Source: Cytobacillus sp. NJ13 (GTDB taxonomy: Bacteria > Bacillota > Bacilli > Bacillales > Cytobacillaceae). Taken from it: 64,000 nucleotides of DNA. Made by a program: the position numbers and the translations under genes. Position 1 is the first letter of the stretch. Every line of letters starts with the position of its first letter. The stretch lies in contig JAUCFP010000006.1 in the NCBI GenBank assembly GCA_030348385.1, positions 5,173,501 to 5,237,500 of the forward strand, written 5' to 3'. The notes beneath the pieces are model-generated. The model saw only the letters and a list, made by a program, of their open reading frames with translations. It was not told the origin of the DNA and made no database searches. Positions 9,055 through 17,219 of this stretch are shown piece by piece.

Positions 9055-9636
9055 ATGGCAGTAAGCTTATCAAAAGGACAAAAAGTTGACTTAACAAAAA
9101 CAAATCCAGGAATGACTAAGGTAATAGTCGGACTTGGATGGGATACGAACAAATACGATGGCGGAAATGACTTCGATTTGGATTCTTCCGTATTCCTGCT
9201 TGGAGACACTGGGAAGGTAACTTCTGAAAGCGACTTTGTTTTCTATAACAATACAACAGGTGCTAATGGTTCCGTTGAACATACTGGAGATAACCGTACA
9301 GGTGAAGGGGCTGGCGATGACGAGCAGGTGAAAATTGACCTGGCTAATGTGCCTGCAAACATCCAGCGTATTACGTTTACTATCACGATTCATGACGGAG
9401 AAGCACGCAATCAGAACTTTGGACAGGTATCGAATTCTTATGTGAGAATCCTGAATGAAGATACAGGCGAAGAATTGATCCGCTATGACCTGGGAGAAGA
9501 TTTCTCTATTGAAACTGCACTTGTAGTTGGAGAACTATACAGACATAACGGAGAATGGAAGTTCAGTGCAATTGGAAGCGGATATCAGGGCGGATTGGCT
9601 GCACTGGCAAAAGATTTTGGTTTACAGGTTGGATAA
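9055..9636 (+). CDS. terD: TerD family calcium-binding stress protein
   Basis: The 193-residue protein begins with the TerD signature [16 protein letters not shown] and contains VGLGWDTN, the acidic calcium-binding segment [31 protein letters not shown] and a C-terminal [17 protein letters not shown]. TerD proteins are cytoplasmic beta-sandwich Ca2+ binders of the tellurite/metal/envelope stress system. It is the first gene behind an ECF promoter. A weak hairpin at 9661-9684 separates it from terC, which would raise terD transcript relative to downstream genes. RBS GGAGGT lies nine bases before ATG 9055. A paralogue ends the island at 18379. Confidence 0.95.
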   Translation: MAVSLSKGQKVDLTKTNPGMTKVIVGLGWDTNKYDGGNDFDLDSSVFLLGDTGKVTSESDFVFYNNTTGANGSVEHTGDNRTGEGAGDDEQVKIDLANVPANIQRITFTITIHDGEARNQNFGQVSNSYVRILNEDTGEELIRYDLGEDFSIETALVVGELYRHNGEWKFSAIGSGYQGGLAALAKDFGLQVG

Positions 9637-9660
9637 ACAAGAGGTATATTTGCTTAATAA

Positions 9661-9684
9661 GGCTCGGCAATGCCGGGTCTTTTA
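9661..9684 (+). terminator. Weak attenuator-like hairpin between terD and terC
   Basis: CTCGGC and GCCGGG (one G-U pair, 3-nt loop) are followed by TCTTTTAT. No separate promoter is obvious before terC, so partial read-through is likely. Confidence 0.5.
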
Positions 9685-9724
9685 TATGAATAAAATAGTT
9701 ATCATCCGGGGGGAATAAATTAGA

Positions 9725-10498
9725 ATGGAAATTTTAGAATCTATTATGCATACATATTCCCAGTTCTTTAACTGGGACATGTGGGTTGAAGCTTTATCAA
9801 AGCCGGAAAGCTGGGCACTGATAGGGACACTTGTCATTTTAGAAGGCTTACTTTCTGCTGATAATGCACTCGTACTTGCTGTAATGGTAAAACATCTGCC
9901 GGAAAAACAGCGCAAGAAAGCACTTTTTTATGGTCTGTTAGGTGCTTATTTCTTCAGGTTTATTGCCATTGGAATCGGTGTATTCTTAATTGAATTCTGG
10001 TATATTAAGGTATTGGGTGCAGCCTATTTAGCTTGGCTTGCAATCAAGTATTTTATTGATAAGCGGAATGCCGAACAAGAAGGTGATGAAGAGGCAATAG
10101 AAGGGATTAATCAGAAAGGCTTATTAATTCGCCTTTTCGGTACTTTCTGGGGAACAGTCATTGCAGTTGAATTAATGGATATCGCTTTTTCAATAGACAG
10201 TATATTGGCTGCGCTTGGAGTGAGCCAAGAAATCTGGGTGCTGTTAATAGGAGGCATGCTTGGTATTATCATGATGCGTGGTGTAGCGGGAATATTCTTG
10301 AAGCTGATAGACAGGGTGCCTGAACTGGAAACCAGCTCATATATTCTGATCCTGCTTATTGCTGCTAAGATGCTTGCAAGTGCTGCTGGTATTCATATTG
10401 ACCATATTTACTTCTTTATTGTATTGGTTATCGTGTTTGCTATTACATTTATTGTTCATGCAAGGAATGCAAAAAAGGAAGCTGCAGATCAGGGCTGA
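9725..10498 (+). CDS. terC: TerC family integral membrane protein (YceF/MeeF-like)
   Basis: The protein is 257 residues with about seven hydrophobic segments. The two conserved acidic TerC motifs are present: EGLLSADNALVLAVMV in the first half and ELMDIAFSIDSILAALG in the second, both with membrane aspartates thought to handle metal ions. B. subtilis YceF (MeeF) and YkoY are linked to Mn2+ export and metalation of secreted enzymes. A hydrophilic loop (RNAEQEGDEEAIEG) splits the two halves. It is the second gene of the ECF-driven operon and is followed by a strong hairpin, so genes beyond it may need read-through or another promoter. Confidence 0.93.
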   Translation: MEILESIMHTYSQFFNWDMWVEALSKPESWALIGTLVILEGLLSADNALVLAVMVKHLPEKQRKKALFYGLLGAYFFRFIAIGIGVFLIEFWYIKVLGAAYLAWLAIKYFIDKRNAEQEGDEEAIEGINQKGLLIRLFGTFWGTVIAVELMDIAFSIDSILAALGVSQEIWVLLIGGMLGIIMMRGVAGIFLKLIDRVPELETSSYILILLIAAKMLASAAGIHIDHIYFFIVLVIVFAITFIVHARNAKKEAADQG

Positions 10499-10528
10499 TT
10501 ATAAATAATGTAACTACATTGAGTTAAG

Positions 10529-10566
10529 AAGGGAACAGACAATTGTCCGCTCCCTTTTATTTTTAT
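10529..10566 (+). terminator. Terminator between terC and the biosynthetic genes
   Basis: AAGGGA (10529-10534) pairs with TCCCTT (10551-10556); the inner CAATTG region extends the stem, and T-rich sequence follows. It may set a step-down between terD-terC and the downstream enzymes. Confidence 0.7.
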
Positions 10567-10624
10567 CTTTTTTGGATGAAAAAGGAAGAAAGTAGTATTT
10601 AAGTGAAGGAATGGAGCTGCAAAA

Positions 10625-11836
10625 ATGAGACTATTTTCCGATCTTCCGGATGAAAAAATTAATAAGGTGTTTTATAAAAAGCCGGGCTATTTTAATAAGA
10701 GGTCTGACAGGGAGCTTTTAGCATATGCACTTGGAGCAACTTTATATATGCCGGCTACAAGGCCTAATATTCATCAGGATCTGCTCTCAAAAAAGCATGC
10801 AGGCCTTACATCCATGGTCATATGCCTTGAAGATGCAATTGGTGATGATGAAGTGGAACAGGCAGAAGACCTGCTGTCTTTGGAATTGGAAAATTTGAGC
10901 TCGGACCTTGCGAAGGGGCTTTGTGAAGAAGAAGATCTCCCTTTGATCTTCGTGCGAATCAGAAGCTATGATCAGCTTATTAGACTTAAGAGCAGAATTC
11001 CCAATGGCCTGCATCTTCTGACTGGTTTTGTCCTGCCGAAGTTCTCTCCGGCTAAGGGATGCAAAATTTTAACTGAAATTGAAAAGCTTAATTCTTATGG
11101 TTATTGTTTATATGCCATGCCGATTCTCGAAACTAAAGAAATCATTCAAAAAGAAACAAGGCTTGAGGAGTTAATCGGCATTAAGAAGGTGCTGGACCAA
11201 TATTCTGCTTCGATTCTGAATGTGAGAATTGGAGCCACGGATTTTAGCGGCTTGTATGGGATACGAAGAAATTCAGATACAACAGTTTACGATATTGCTG
11301 TAATTAGAGATTGTATATCAGATATCATTAATATTTTCCTGCGTGCGGACCAGCCATATGTCATCTCAGGCCCGGTATGGGAATATTTCTCTTCAAAGGA
11401 GCGTCTTCTAAAGCCTCAAATCAGGCAAACGCCATTCAGGGAACGTCTTGGGCAGGATGGGCTTAAAATGAGGACGGACTTGATTGATCGGCATATGGAC
11501 GGATTAATAAGAGAAATCGCAATGGATATTTCAAATGGCTTAACTGGAAAAACCATTATCCATCCAACCCATATAAGGCCAGTACAGGCATTGAATACTG
11601 TCACCCTTGAAGAGTATTTGGATGCACAGAGCATCGCCGGTCAGGCTGACGGAAAAATAGGTGTTATGAAAAGCGATTACCAAAACAAAATGAATGAAAT
11701 TAAACCCCATTTATATTGGGCTAAAAAAATATTATTAAAATCAGAAGTATACGGGGTGCTGCAGGATGAGATCACATACATTGACCTTCTCAAAAACGAA
11801 ACATTCTATTCAGATACTCAACTCGTTAACCGTTGA
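10625..11836 (+). CDS. CitE/HpcH-HpaI-like C-C bond lyase of the Ter biosynthetic module
   Basis: The 403-residue protein is a TIM-barrel lyase of the citrate lyase beta/HpcH-HpaI superfamily. Readable motifs are ATLYMPATRPNI, VICLEDAIGDD (metal-binding acidic residues), IFVRIRSYDQ, VLPKFSPAKG, MPILETKEII, VRIGATDFSGLYGIRR and GKTIIHPTHIRPVQAL. These match the Ter-associated C-C bond lyase group described with terD/terC, PRTase, StiP and HAD partners and predicted to build a nucleoside-like metabolite (Anantharaman, Iyer and Aravind). It is not a citrate lyase subunit: citD/citF partners are absent. GGAG lies nine bases before ATG 10625. The next gene overlaps its 3' end by 71 nt. Confidence 0.85.
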   Translation: MRLFSDLPDEKINKVFYKKPGYFNKRSDRELLAYALGATLYMPATRPNIHQDLLSKKHAGLTSMVICLEDAIGDDEVEQAEDLLSLELENLSSDLAKGLCEEEDLPLIFVRIRSYDQLIRLKSRIPNGLHLLTGFVLPKFSPAKGCKILTEIEKLNSYGYCLYAMPILETKEIIQKETRLEELIGIKKVLDQYSASILNVRIGATDFSGLYGIRRNSDTTVYDIAVIRDCISDIINIFLRADQPYVISGPVWEYFSSKERLLKPQIRQTPFRERLGQDGLKMRTDLIDRHMDGLIREIAMDISNGLTGKTIIHPTHIRPVQALNTVTLEEYLDAQSIAGQADGKIGVMKSDYQNKMNEIKPHLYWAKKILLKSEVYGVLQDEITYIDLLKNETFYSDTQLVNR

Positions 11837-13139
11837 TATTCAGATAACCGATAACCCTTTTGAGCTGGCGCCTGAAGATTTGTTTGTCATGGCCGCAAGA
11901 ATAAATAAAAAAAGATCCTTTTTATTTGTCAGCAATGTACTCGGAAAACATATTCCGATTAATCCGCAAATCGGGCTCCTGACAGGGGAACTGCTTGCCA
12001 GCCGATATATAGAAAAGGTGAAGAAAGTAGAGGCAGGAAAGGCAGCTGAACTTCTATCTGCTTTTAAAAAAGGCTCAGGCATCATAAACAGCAGCCCTTT
12101 TATTTGTGAAGACTATAACCCTGTCATTATCGGTTTTGCCGAAACAGCAACGGCACTTGGACATGCTTTCTTTCAATCATTTAAACGTGCCGATTACTTT
12201 CACACAACAAGAGAGCAGCTGATTGATAGGAATTCTGTCATAACATTTGAAGAAGAACATTCCCATGCTACTTCCCACAGATGCTACACAAATGAAAGCC
12301 TTTTGGATAATAAGAGAGAGATCATTCTTGTCGATGATGAAATGACAACAGGAAAAACAGCCATTAATATCATCCGATCCATTCATGATCGCTTCCCCAG
12401 AAAGATTTATACAGTCGTGTCCATTCTGGATTGGCGTTCCCCAAAAAACCAGCTTCTGTTTGATGATCTTGAAAAAGAATTGGGCATTATTATTCACAGT
12501 GTGTCTCTTCTTAAAGGGGAGATCGACGTTAAGGGTTCCCATGAAGTGCATGAAAGTCAGACATCGGATGAACTGAAAGGAAATGATGCGCTAATTTCCT
12601 ATATTAATATAAATAATGAATTCCCTGAACTATTAAGCCGGATGAATGAGCCTTCTGCTGCACTAAGCGGTGAAATCAGAACTATTCCTTATTTAAAAGA
12701 TTCTGGCCGTTTCGGGCTGGATGCAAAACGCCAAGCCGGATTAAGTGTGTCATTAGCTGAGATCGGCCAATACCTAGCCCGAAAACGGGGTGGCAAGAAT
12801 ACGTTATGTCTTGGAACCGGGGAGTTTATGTATATCCCTATGAAACTTGCTTCATTAATGGGGGAAGGCGTAAAATTCCATTCAACAACACGCAGTCCCA
12901 TTTTTGTAAGAAATGATAATGAATATGGAGCCAAATACGGCATATCCTTTCAAAACCCTGAAGACCCTGAAATGGCACAATTTGTTTATAACATTCCAGA
13001 GGACTATTATGAAGAAGTATTCCTGTTTTTCGAAAGAGAGCCAGAAAAAGATTCACTTATGGCATTTATCAATCAATTAAAGAAATATATTAAGAATATA
13101 AAAATAGTTTACTTTAATGGGGGTGAGAGAAATGAATAG
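11766..13139 (+). CDS. Two-domain phosphoribosyltransferase with TRSP domain (Ter module)
   Basis: The 457-residue protein carries an orotate-PRTase-like domain: the PRPP-binding loop is IILVDDEMTTGKTAINII (about residues 180-197), preceded by IIGFAETATALGHAFF. The C-terminal part contains the TRSP motif in FHSTTRSPIFV, typical of the domain found only behind these PRTases. In Ter clusters it is predicted to transfer a ribose-phosphate to a base-like acceptor during synthesis of the unknown nucleoside-like product. The start at ATG 11766 overlaps the preceding gene by 71 nt; the family N-terminus (ILNSLTVDIQITDNPFEL) requires a start this early. The end overlaps the next gene by 8 nt, indicating coupling. 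Confidence 0.85.
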   Translation: MRSHTLTFSKTKHSIQILNSLTVDIQITDNPFELAPEDLFVMAARINKKRSFLFVSNVLGKHIPINPQIGLLTGELLASRYIEKVKKVEAGKAAELLSAFKKGSGIINSSPFICEDYNPVIIGFAETATALGHAFFQSFKRADYFHTTREQLIDRNSVITFEEEHSHATSHRCYTNESLLDNKREIILVDDEMTTGKTAINIIRSIHDRFPRKIYTVVSILDWRSPKNQLLFDDLEKELGIIIHSVSLLKGEIDVKGSHEVHESQTSDELKGNDALISYININNEFPELLSRMNEPSAALSGEIRTIPYLKDSGRFGLDAKRQAGLSVSLAEIGQYLARKRGGKNTLCLGTGEFMYIPMKLASLMGEGVKFHSTTRSPIFVRNDNEYGAKYGISFQNPEDPEMAQFVYNIPEDYYEEVFLFFEREPEKDSLMAFINQLKKYIKNIKIVYFNGGERNE

Positions 13140-14238
13140 AATTGCGGATAAATTTGGTTCATATAGCAAAGATGACGTTGTATTTTTACTGAAGGATTTA
13201 AGCGGATATTCACTTGAGGGATCCATTGAGCAAAGGGAAAAAAACATTCAGTCCGGTGAGCATTATAGTGAAACACTTCCTATTGAATACCAGCCCCCTG
13301 AAAATTACCTTTCCTTGTTTTGGGAAACGCTTGATGAATACAAACGAAAAGCAGCATTGTCCACAGGAGTGGTTTCAGAACAAATTTGGAAGCAAAAAGG
13401 AAAAAGTACAGTTTTAGTTTCCCTGGCGAGGGCTGGGACGCCTGTCGGAATTCTGATAAAAAGGTATCTTTATGAAGTATATGGTGTAAGATTGCCGCAT
13501 TACAGCATTTCCATTATCAGGGATCGGGGGATTGACGAAAATGCGATAAAGCATATTTTAAACTCACATCCTGGCTGCAATATTCAGTTTGTGGATGGAT
13601 GGACAGGCAAAGGGGCTATTTCAGTTGAATTAACCAAGGCATGCAGACAATTCCATGAACTTTATGGTGTTCTTCTCGATGACACTTTGGCCGTTCTTGC
13701 GGATCCAGGCTTTTGCACAACAATTTATGGAACAAGGGAAGACTTTCTGATTCCAAGTGCCTGCCTCAATTCTACTGTTTCAGGATTGGTCAGCAGAACA
13801 GTATTAAATGAATCCTTAATTGGGCCGGAAGATTTCCATGGCGCCAAATATTATAAGGATATGGAGGAAGCAGATGTATCAAACCATTATCTCTCAGCGC
13901 TTACAGAGGAGTTCTCGGCTATTAAACAGGAAGCAGCTGAACTTGCGGCCAAGATTTTGGAAAATCCGGGGGAAGCAACTTTTAAAGGAATGAAAGAAGT
14001 TCAGAGAATACAAGAGGAATTTAAAATTGAATCTATCAACTTTGTAAAGCCGGGAGTCGGAGAAACCACCAGGGTTCTTCTGAGAAGGCTTCCATGGAAA
14101 ATCCTGGTGAAAGACCCGGAAAGCCCATATGTTCGTCATATCGTCATGCTGGCCCGGGAGCGGAATGTCGAGATTATTCATTATCCTGATATGAGCTACA
14201 CATGCTGTGGATTAATTAAAAAGACGGGAGAAGAATAA
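13132..14238 (+). CDS. StiP-family (PRTase_1) protein of the Ter module
   Basis: The 368-residue protein belongs to the family named cysteine protease StiP in genome annotation and PRTase_1 in domain databases. I recognise it from FGSYSKDDVVFLLKDLSG at the N-terminus, VSLARAGTPVGILIKRYL, SIIRDRGIDENAI, QFVDGWTGKGAIS and LADPGFCTTIYGTREDFLIPSACLN. The VDGWTGKGA segment looks like a degenerate PRPP loop. The C-terminal quarter, ending in MSYTCCGLIKK, is the PELOTA-like RNA-binding region predicted for this family. ATG 13132 overlaps the upstream stop and has GGGGGTGAG in front; an in-frame ATG at 13117 lies in that Shine-Dalgarno region. Biochemical activity is undetermined. Confidence 0.8.
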   Translation: MNRIADKFGSYSKDDVVFLLKDLSGYSLEGSIEQREKNIQSGEHYSETLPIEYQPPENYLSLFWETLDEYKRKAALSTGVVSEQIWKQKGKSTVLVSLARAGTPVGILIKRYLYEVYGVRLPHYSISIIRDRGIDENAIKHILNSHPGCNIQFVDGWTGKGAISVELTKACRQFHELYGVLLDDTLAVLADPGFCTTIYGTREDFLIPSACLNSTVSGLVSRTVLNESLIGPEDFHGAKYYKDMEEADVSNHYLSALTEEFSAIKQEAAELAAKILENPGEATFKGMKEVQRIQEEFKIESINFVKPGVGETTRVLLRRLPWKILVKDPESPYVRHIVMLARERNVEIIHYPDMSYTCCGLIKKTGEE

Positions 14239-15038
14239 TGAGGATGTTTGCTTCAGATCTGGACAGGACATTGATCTACTCAAATAAAGCACTAGCTGAT
14301 TTTGAACAGACAGGAAAAGAAAATTTAATAGGTGTTGAGCGTAAAGATGGCAAGGAAGTAGCCTTTATGACCAATGAGGCTCTCATGATGCTGAAAGAGG
14401 TATCAGCTCAAATTCTATTTGTGCCTGTTACAACGAGAACATACGAACAATATAAGCGTATTTTCATTTTTCAGGATGACCTTAACATTCCGTACACTAT
14501 CACATCGAATGGGGCAAATATTCATTATCATGGAAAACCTCTTGAGGAGTGGTCCGGCATAGTCCGAAAGCGTCTAAAGGCAGAGTGTGCATTGCTTGAG
14601 GAAATGATGGACAGATCACAATGCCTGGAACTGAACGGAAAAATAAAAACGGCTGAAAATCTTTTCTTTTACTATATTCTGAATGAACAAATAACAACAG
14701 CAGCCAAAGAGGAAATAGTAAGGCTGACTGAGTCTTATGGGTGGAGAATATCCCTTCAGGGGAGAAAACTGTACTTTATGCCAAATCCCATCTGTAAAGG
14801 CGAGGCGGTAAAATTTATAAAGAATCGGGAAGGAATAAATATTGTTTTCGGTGCAGGTGATTCAGTTCTGGACCATGATTTCTTAAAGTTCTGTGATTTC
14901 CCATACGTCCCAAACCATGGTGAGCTGGCAGCTAATCTAGCCCTCTCACATCCTTACTTGATTTCGAATAATAGAGGGGCAGCAGCCGGAGAAGAAATTC
15001 TTGATGATATTTTAAATAATATTAAAGAGAGAGTTTAG
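14238..15038 (+). CDS. HAD superfamily hydrolase of the Ter module
   Basis: The 266-residue cytoplasmic HAD phosphatase has motif I FASDLDRTLI (nucleophile Asp and DxD general acid), motif II PVTTRTYEQ, motif III lysine near NPICKGEAVKF and motif IV FGAGDSVLDHDFL. The large cap lies between motifs II and III, as in Cof-type enzymes. It would remove a phosphate from an intermediate or product of the neighbouring PRTase and lyase (inference). Its ATG shares one base with the preceding stop (TAATG), so it is tightly coupled. A terminator begins four bases after its stop, ending the first half of the island. Confidence 0.87.
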   Translation: MRMFASDLDRTLIYSNKALADFEQTGKENLIGVERKDGKEVAFMTNEALMMLKEVSAQILFVPVTTRTYEQYKRIFIFQDDLNIPYTITSNGANIHYHGKPLEEWSGIVRKRLKAECALLEEMMDRSQCLELNGKIKTAENLFFYYILNEQITTAAKEEIVRLTESYGWRISLQGRKLYFMPNPICKGEAVKFIKNREGINIVFGAGDSVLDHDFLKFCDFPYVPNHGELAANLALSHPYLISNNRGAAAGEEILDDILNNIKERV

Positions 15039-15283
15039 TCCGGCTGGTCCCTCAGCCATTTTTTTAAAACGATAAATAAACAGATGCAAAAAGTATAGCA
15101 TCCTGTAAAGATTAAGCTGCTGATGGCTATAGACTGGTAATTGGCAAAAGTGAAAATGGAAAGGATTAATGACAAGAAAAAGATGTCAATAACAACTAAA
15201 GAACCGGAACATAAAATATTCCTGATCATATCGAGATCATGATCAATCCCCTGGTATCTCACTCTTCGAAAAAGCAGCCTCAT
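15035..15283 (-). CDS. 82-residue two-span membrane protein, antisense within the Ter island
   Basis: Read on the minus strand, this gene has an excellent ribosome site (GAAAGGAAGGTG, seven bases before ATG). The protein has two hydrophobic helices: SLVVIDIFFLSLILSIFTFA and ISSLIFTGCYTFCICLFIVL, followed by a short basic tail KKWLRDQPD. The last codons overlap the HAD stop codon and its terminator, so the two genes converge. I do not recognise the family. It separates the biosynthetic half of the island from the yceG-telA-terD half, and may be an envelope partner of the Ter proteins or an unrelated insertion. Confidence 0.7.
   Translation of the reverse strand: MRLLFRRVRYQGIDHDLDMIRNILCSGSLVVIDIFFLSLILSIFTFANYQSIAISSLIFTGCYTFCICLFIVLKKWLRDQPD
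15042..15066 (+). terminator. Terminator ending the first Ter operon
   Basis: GGCTG, a 6-nt loop and CAGCC are followed by ATTTTTTT. The hairpin overlaps the 3' coding end of the opposite-strand gene at 15035-15283. Confidence 0.7.
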
Positions 15284-15388
15284 ATTGATTCACCTTCCTT
15301 TCACAGAGTACTTCAATTTATGCGGGGACAGGATTAATGGTGAAAAAGTTCATTTGAGGTTATTCAGCTACGAAAAATACTGCTGAAA

Positions 15389-15414
15389 TGAAACTTTCTT
15401 CCTGTTAAATCGTA
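15389..15414 (+). promoter_or_regulatory. ECF sigma (SigW-type) promoter of yceG-telA-terD
   Basis: TGAAAC (15389-15394), a 16-bp spacer starting TTTCTT, and CGTA (15411-15414) match the SigW-type consensus exactly. A leader of about 150 nt follows and holds a CCCGG/CCGGG hairpin at 15487-15507. Nothing else in the 290-bp gap is supported. Confidence 0.83.
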
Positions 15415-15573
15415 AAGAAAGTTAACCATTTTAGAAAAAGGCTGTATTCCTATGATATGATGGTTATAAGTTTACATATTTTTTTCCCGGTGTCATTATC
15501 CGGGAACTGAAACGCCATTTTTGAATGAAATGATAAGAATGCATCTTTCGCTCATAGAGGGAAGGGATATAAA

Positions 15574-17217
15574 TTGAACTTGTCGTACAGTCAAATCAAA
15601 ACTCACATCTTAAAGGTTACACATGAGAATTGGACCTCACACTTAACAAAACCTAATCACGAGCGTGATAGTTACAGAGAGGAACAGCAAACTTTGCATA
15701 TTGGCCAGATTGTTGCCAGGTTTCTCGGAGTTCCGCTCGATGAAGATGAATATTATAATCGTCTTTTTGATCTTATTCACACAGAGAATGCAGGGCTGCT
15801 TCTTTTGAGTGAAGAACATCTGGATAAAACCATTAATAATCAGCAGTTCCAGGCGATACAAAAAGTCCTGAACATTAACCGGGAACAGGATTTATCCATA
15901 AACCGCTTTGCCGCTTTCCTTGATGGGGAACAGCTGCTGCTTAAATCATCCTCACCTTCTATGCACAGGAAGATTAGAGAAGCGATGATCAGTATGCTGA
16001 AACTTTTTTCTGAACATGAATCAGCCGGATTAAAAAACCAGGATATCCGAAGAGTACTTGTAGATGTGATTAAGTGGTCCGCTAACCATTTGGGCACAGA
16101 ACTTAAAGATATTGACCCTAAAATAGCCATGCCAAAGATCCTATGGTACGGTAATGGGAAAAAGAGTCATTTTTATTTTTTGTACTACATAATTCAATTA
16201 GGGTGCGATATTCTTTATTTTTCTCCTTCAGGGGAAGATCTTCCGGCAAAAATGGGTCCGGCGGGTCAGGAATCTTTTGTCCATCATTACCCTGAAAAGA
16301 AAAAGCCAGAGCCTTTTCCGCAAGAAAAGAGAAGAAGGAGTGCTACAGTTGCCTATAGAGCATCCAGGGAAATAGAAACCATCCTTAACCATGAGGGTTC
16401 AGGGCTTTATAAACCCTGGCAGCTGCGGGATTATACACCTTCCTCTGTGACTCTGAAAACCACTTATGATGAGCTCTTTATTTTAATCAAAGAGAAAGCC
16501 ATGATCCGCCCAAACTTCGAGGTGAAAGAAGGAAGGGTAATGATACCTTCCGTATTTTCAAAGATCCAGGGTGTAAGCAGGAACCGCAAGGAATACTGGG
16601 ATCGAATACAGACAATCAGCCAGTATGATGAAAGTTTGCTGATAAGGAGATTTCCTTTTACAAATAGCGTCAACAATGATTTTCGGTTCCATTATCGGAA
16701 TGCACTTGACAGGGAAGGAAAGCTTGACCCTGAAAAAGTCATTGCAGGGCACTATTGGAGGTATCAGCAGCTTCCTGGCGGCCTGCAAAATGGAATTGCA
16801 ATGGCCATTAGAAATATGTGTGAACGTCCGCGTATAAAGCGGCTTTCCGGTGAATCGGAAGAAGAATTGAGGATTTATCTATTTAGCCAAAGCCTGCAAA
16901 TTCCGCCGAGCATTCTAAAATTAATGCAGCAATTTGATTATTCGCAGGACGTCCCTAAGATTATCCTCTATAACAACGAGCTGAACGGGACGATGGTAAG
17001 ATCGGATGCCGCTCTTCTTTTGCTGCTTAATCAGTTTGGACTGGATATTGTATTGTATAATCCGCCGGGCCATAACGACATTGAAAACTTCATTGAGGAA
17101 GATTTATATGATGTCCATTGGCTTGAGGATGTTGTTTTTGAACAGGAATTTAAGGAGCCATCCTTTTTAAAGAAGGTTCTCTTTCAAGGATTATTAAAAA
17201 ATTTAAAGGGTGATTGA
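15574..17217 (+). CDS. yceG: YceG-like Ter-associated protein
   Basis: The 547-residue soluble protein has no membrane segments. Recognisable parts are HIGQIVARFLGVPLDEDEYYNRL in the N-terminal region, PKILWYGNGKKSHFYFLYYIIQLGCDILYFSP in the middle and the related C-terminal segment PKIILYNNELNGTMVRSDAALLLLLNQFGLDIVLYNPPG. The two related segments suggest an internal duplication. I match it to B. subtilis YceG, the neighbour of YceH/TelA in the ECF-controlled yce operon; function is unknown. The start is TTG 15574 behind GAGGGAAGGGAT. The stop is followed within three bases by telA. Confidence 0.8.
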   Translation: MNLSYSQIKTHILKVTHENWTSHLTKPNHERDSYREEQQTLHIGQIVARFLGVPLDEDEYYNRLFDLIHTENAGLLLLSEEHLDKTINNQQFQAIQKVLNINREQDLSINRFAAFLDGEQLLLKSSSPSMHRKIREAMISMLKLFSEHESAGLKNQDIRRVLVDVIKWSANHLGTELKDIDPKIAMPKILWYGNGKKSHFYFLYYIIQLGCDILYFSPSGEDLPAKMGPAGQESFVHHYPEKKKPEPFPQEKRRRSATVAYRASREIETILNHEGSGLYKPWQLRDYTPSSVTLKTTYDELFILIKEKAMIRPNFEVKEGRVMIPSVFSKIQGVSRNRKEYWDRIQTISQYDESLLIRRFPFTNSVNNDFRFHYRNALDREGKLDPEKVIAGHYWRYQQLPGGLQNGIAMAIRNMCERPRIKRLSGESEEELRIYLFSQSLQIPPSILKLMQQFDYSQDVPKIILYNNELNGTMVRSDAALLLLLNQFGLDIVLYNPPGHNDIENFIEEDLYDVHWLEDVVFEQEFKEPSFLKKVLFQGLLKNLKGD

Positions 17218-17219
17218 AA

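Noticed and set aside
10625..11836. Citrate lyase beta subunit
   Set aside because: The CitE fold is present, but citD, citF and citC are absent and the context is the Ter module.
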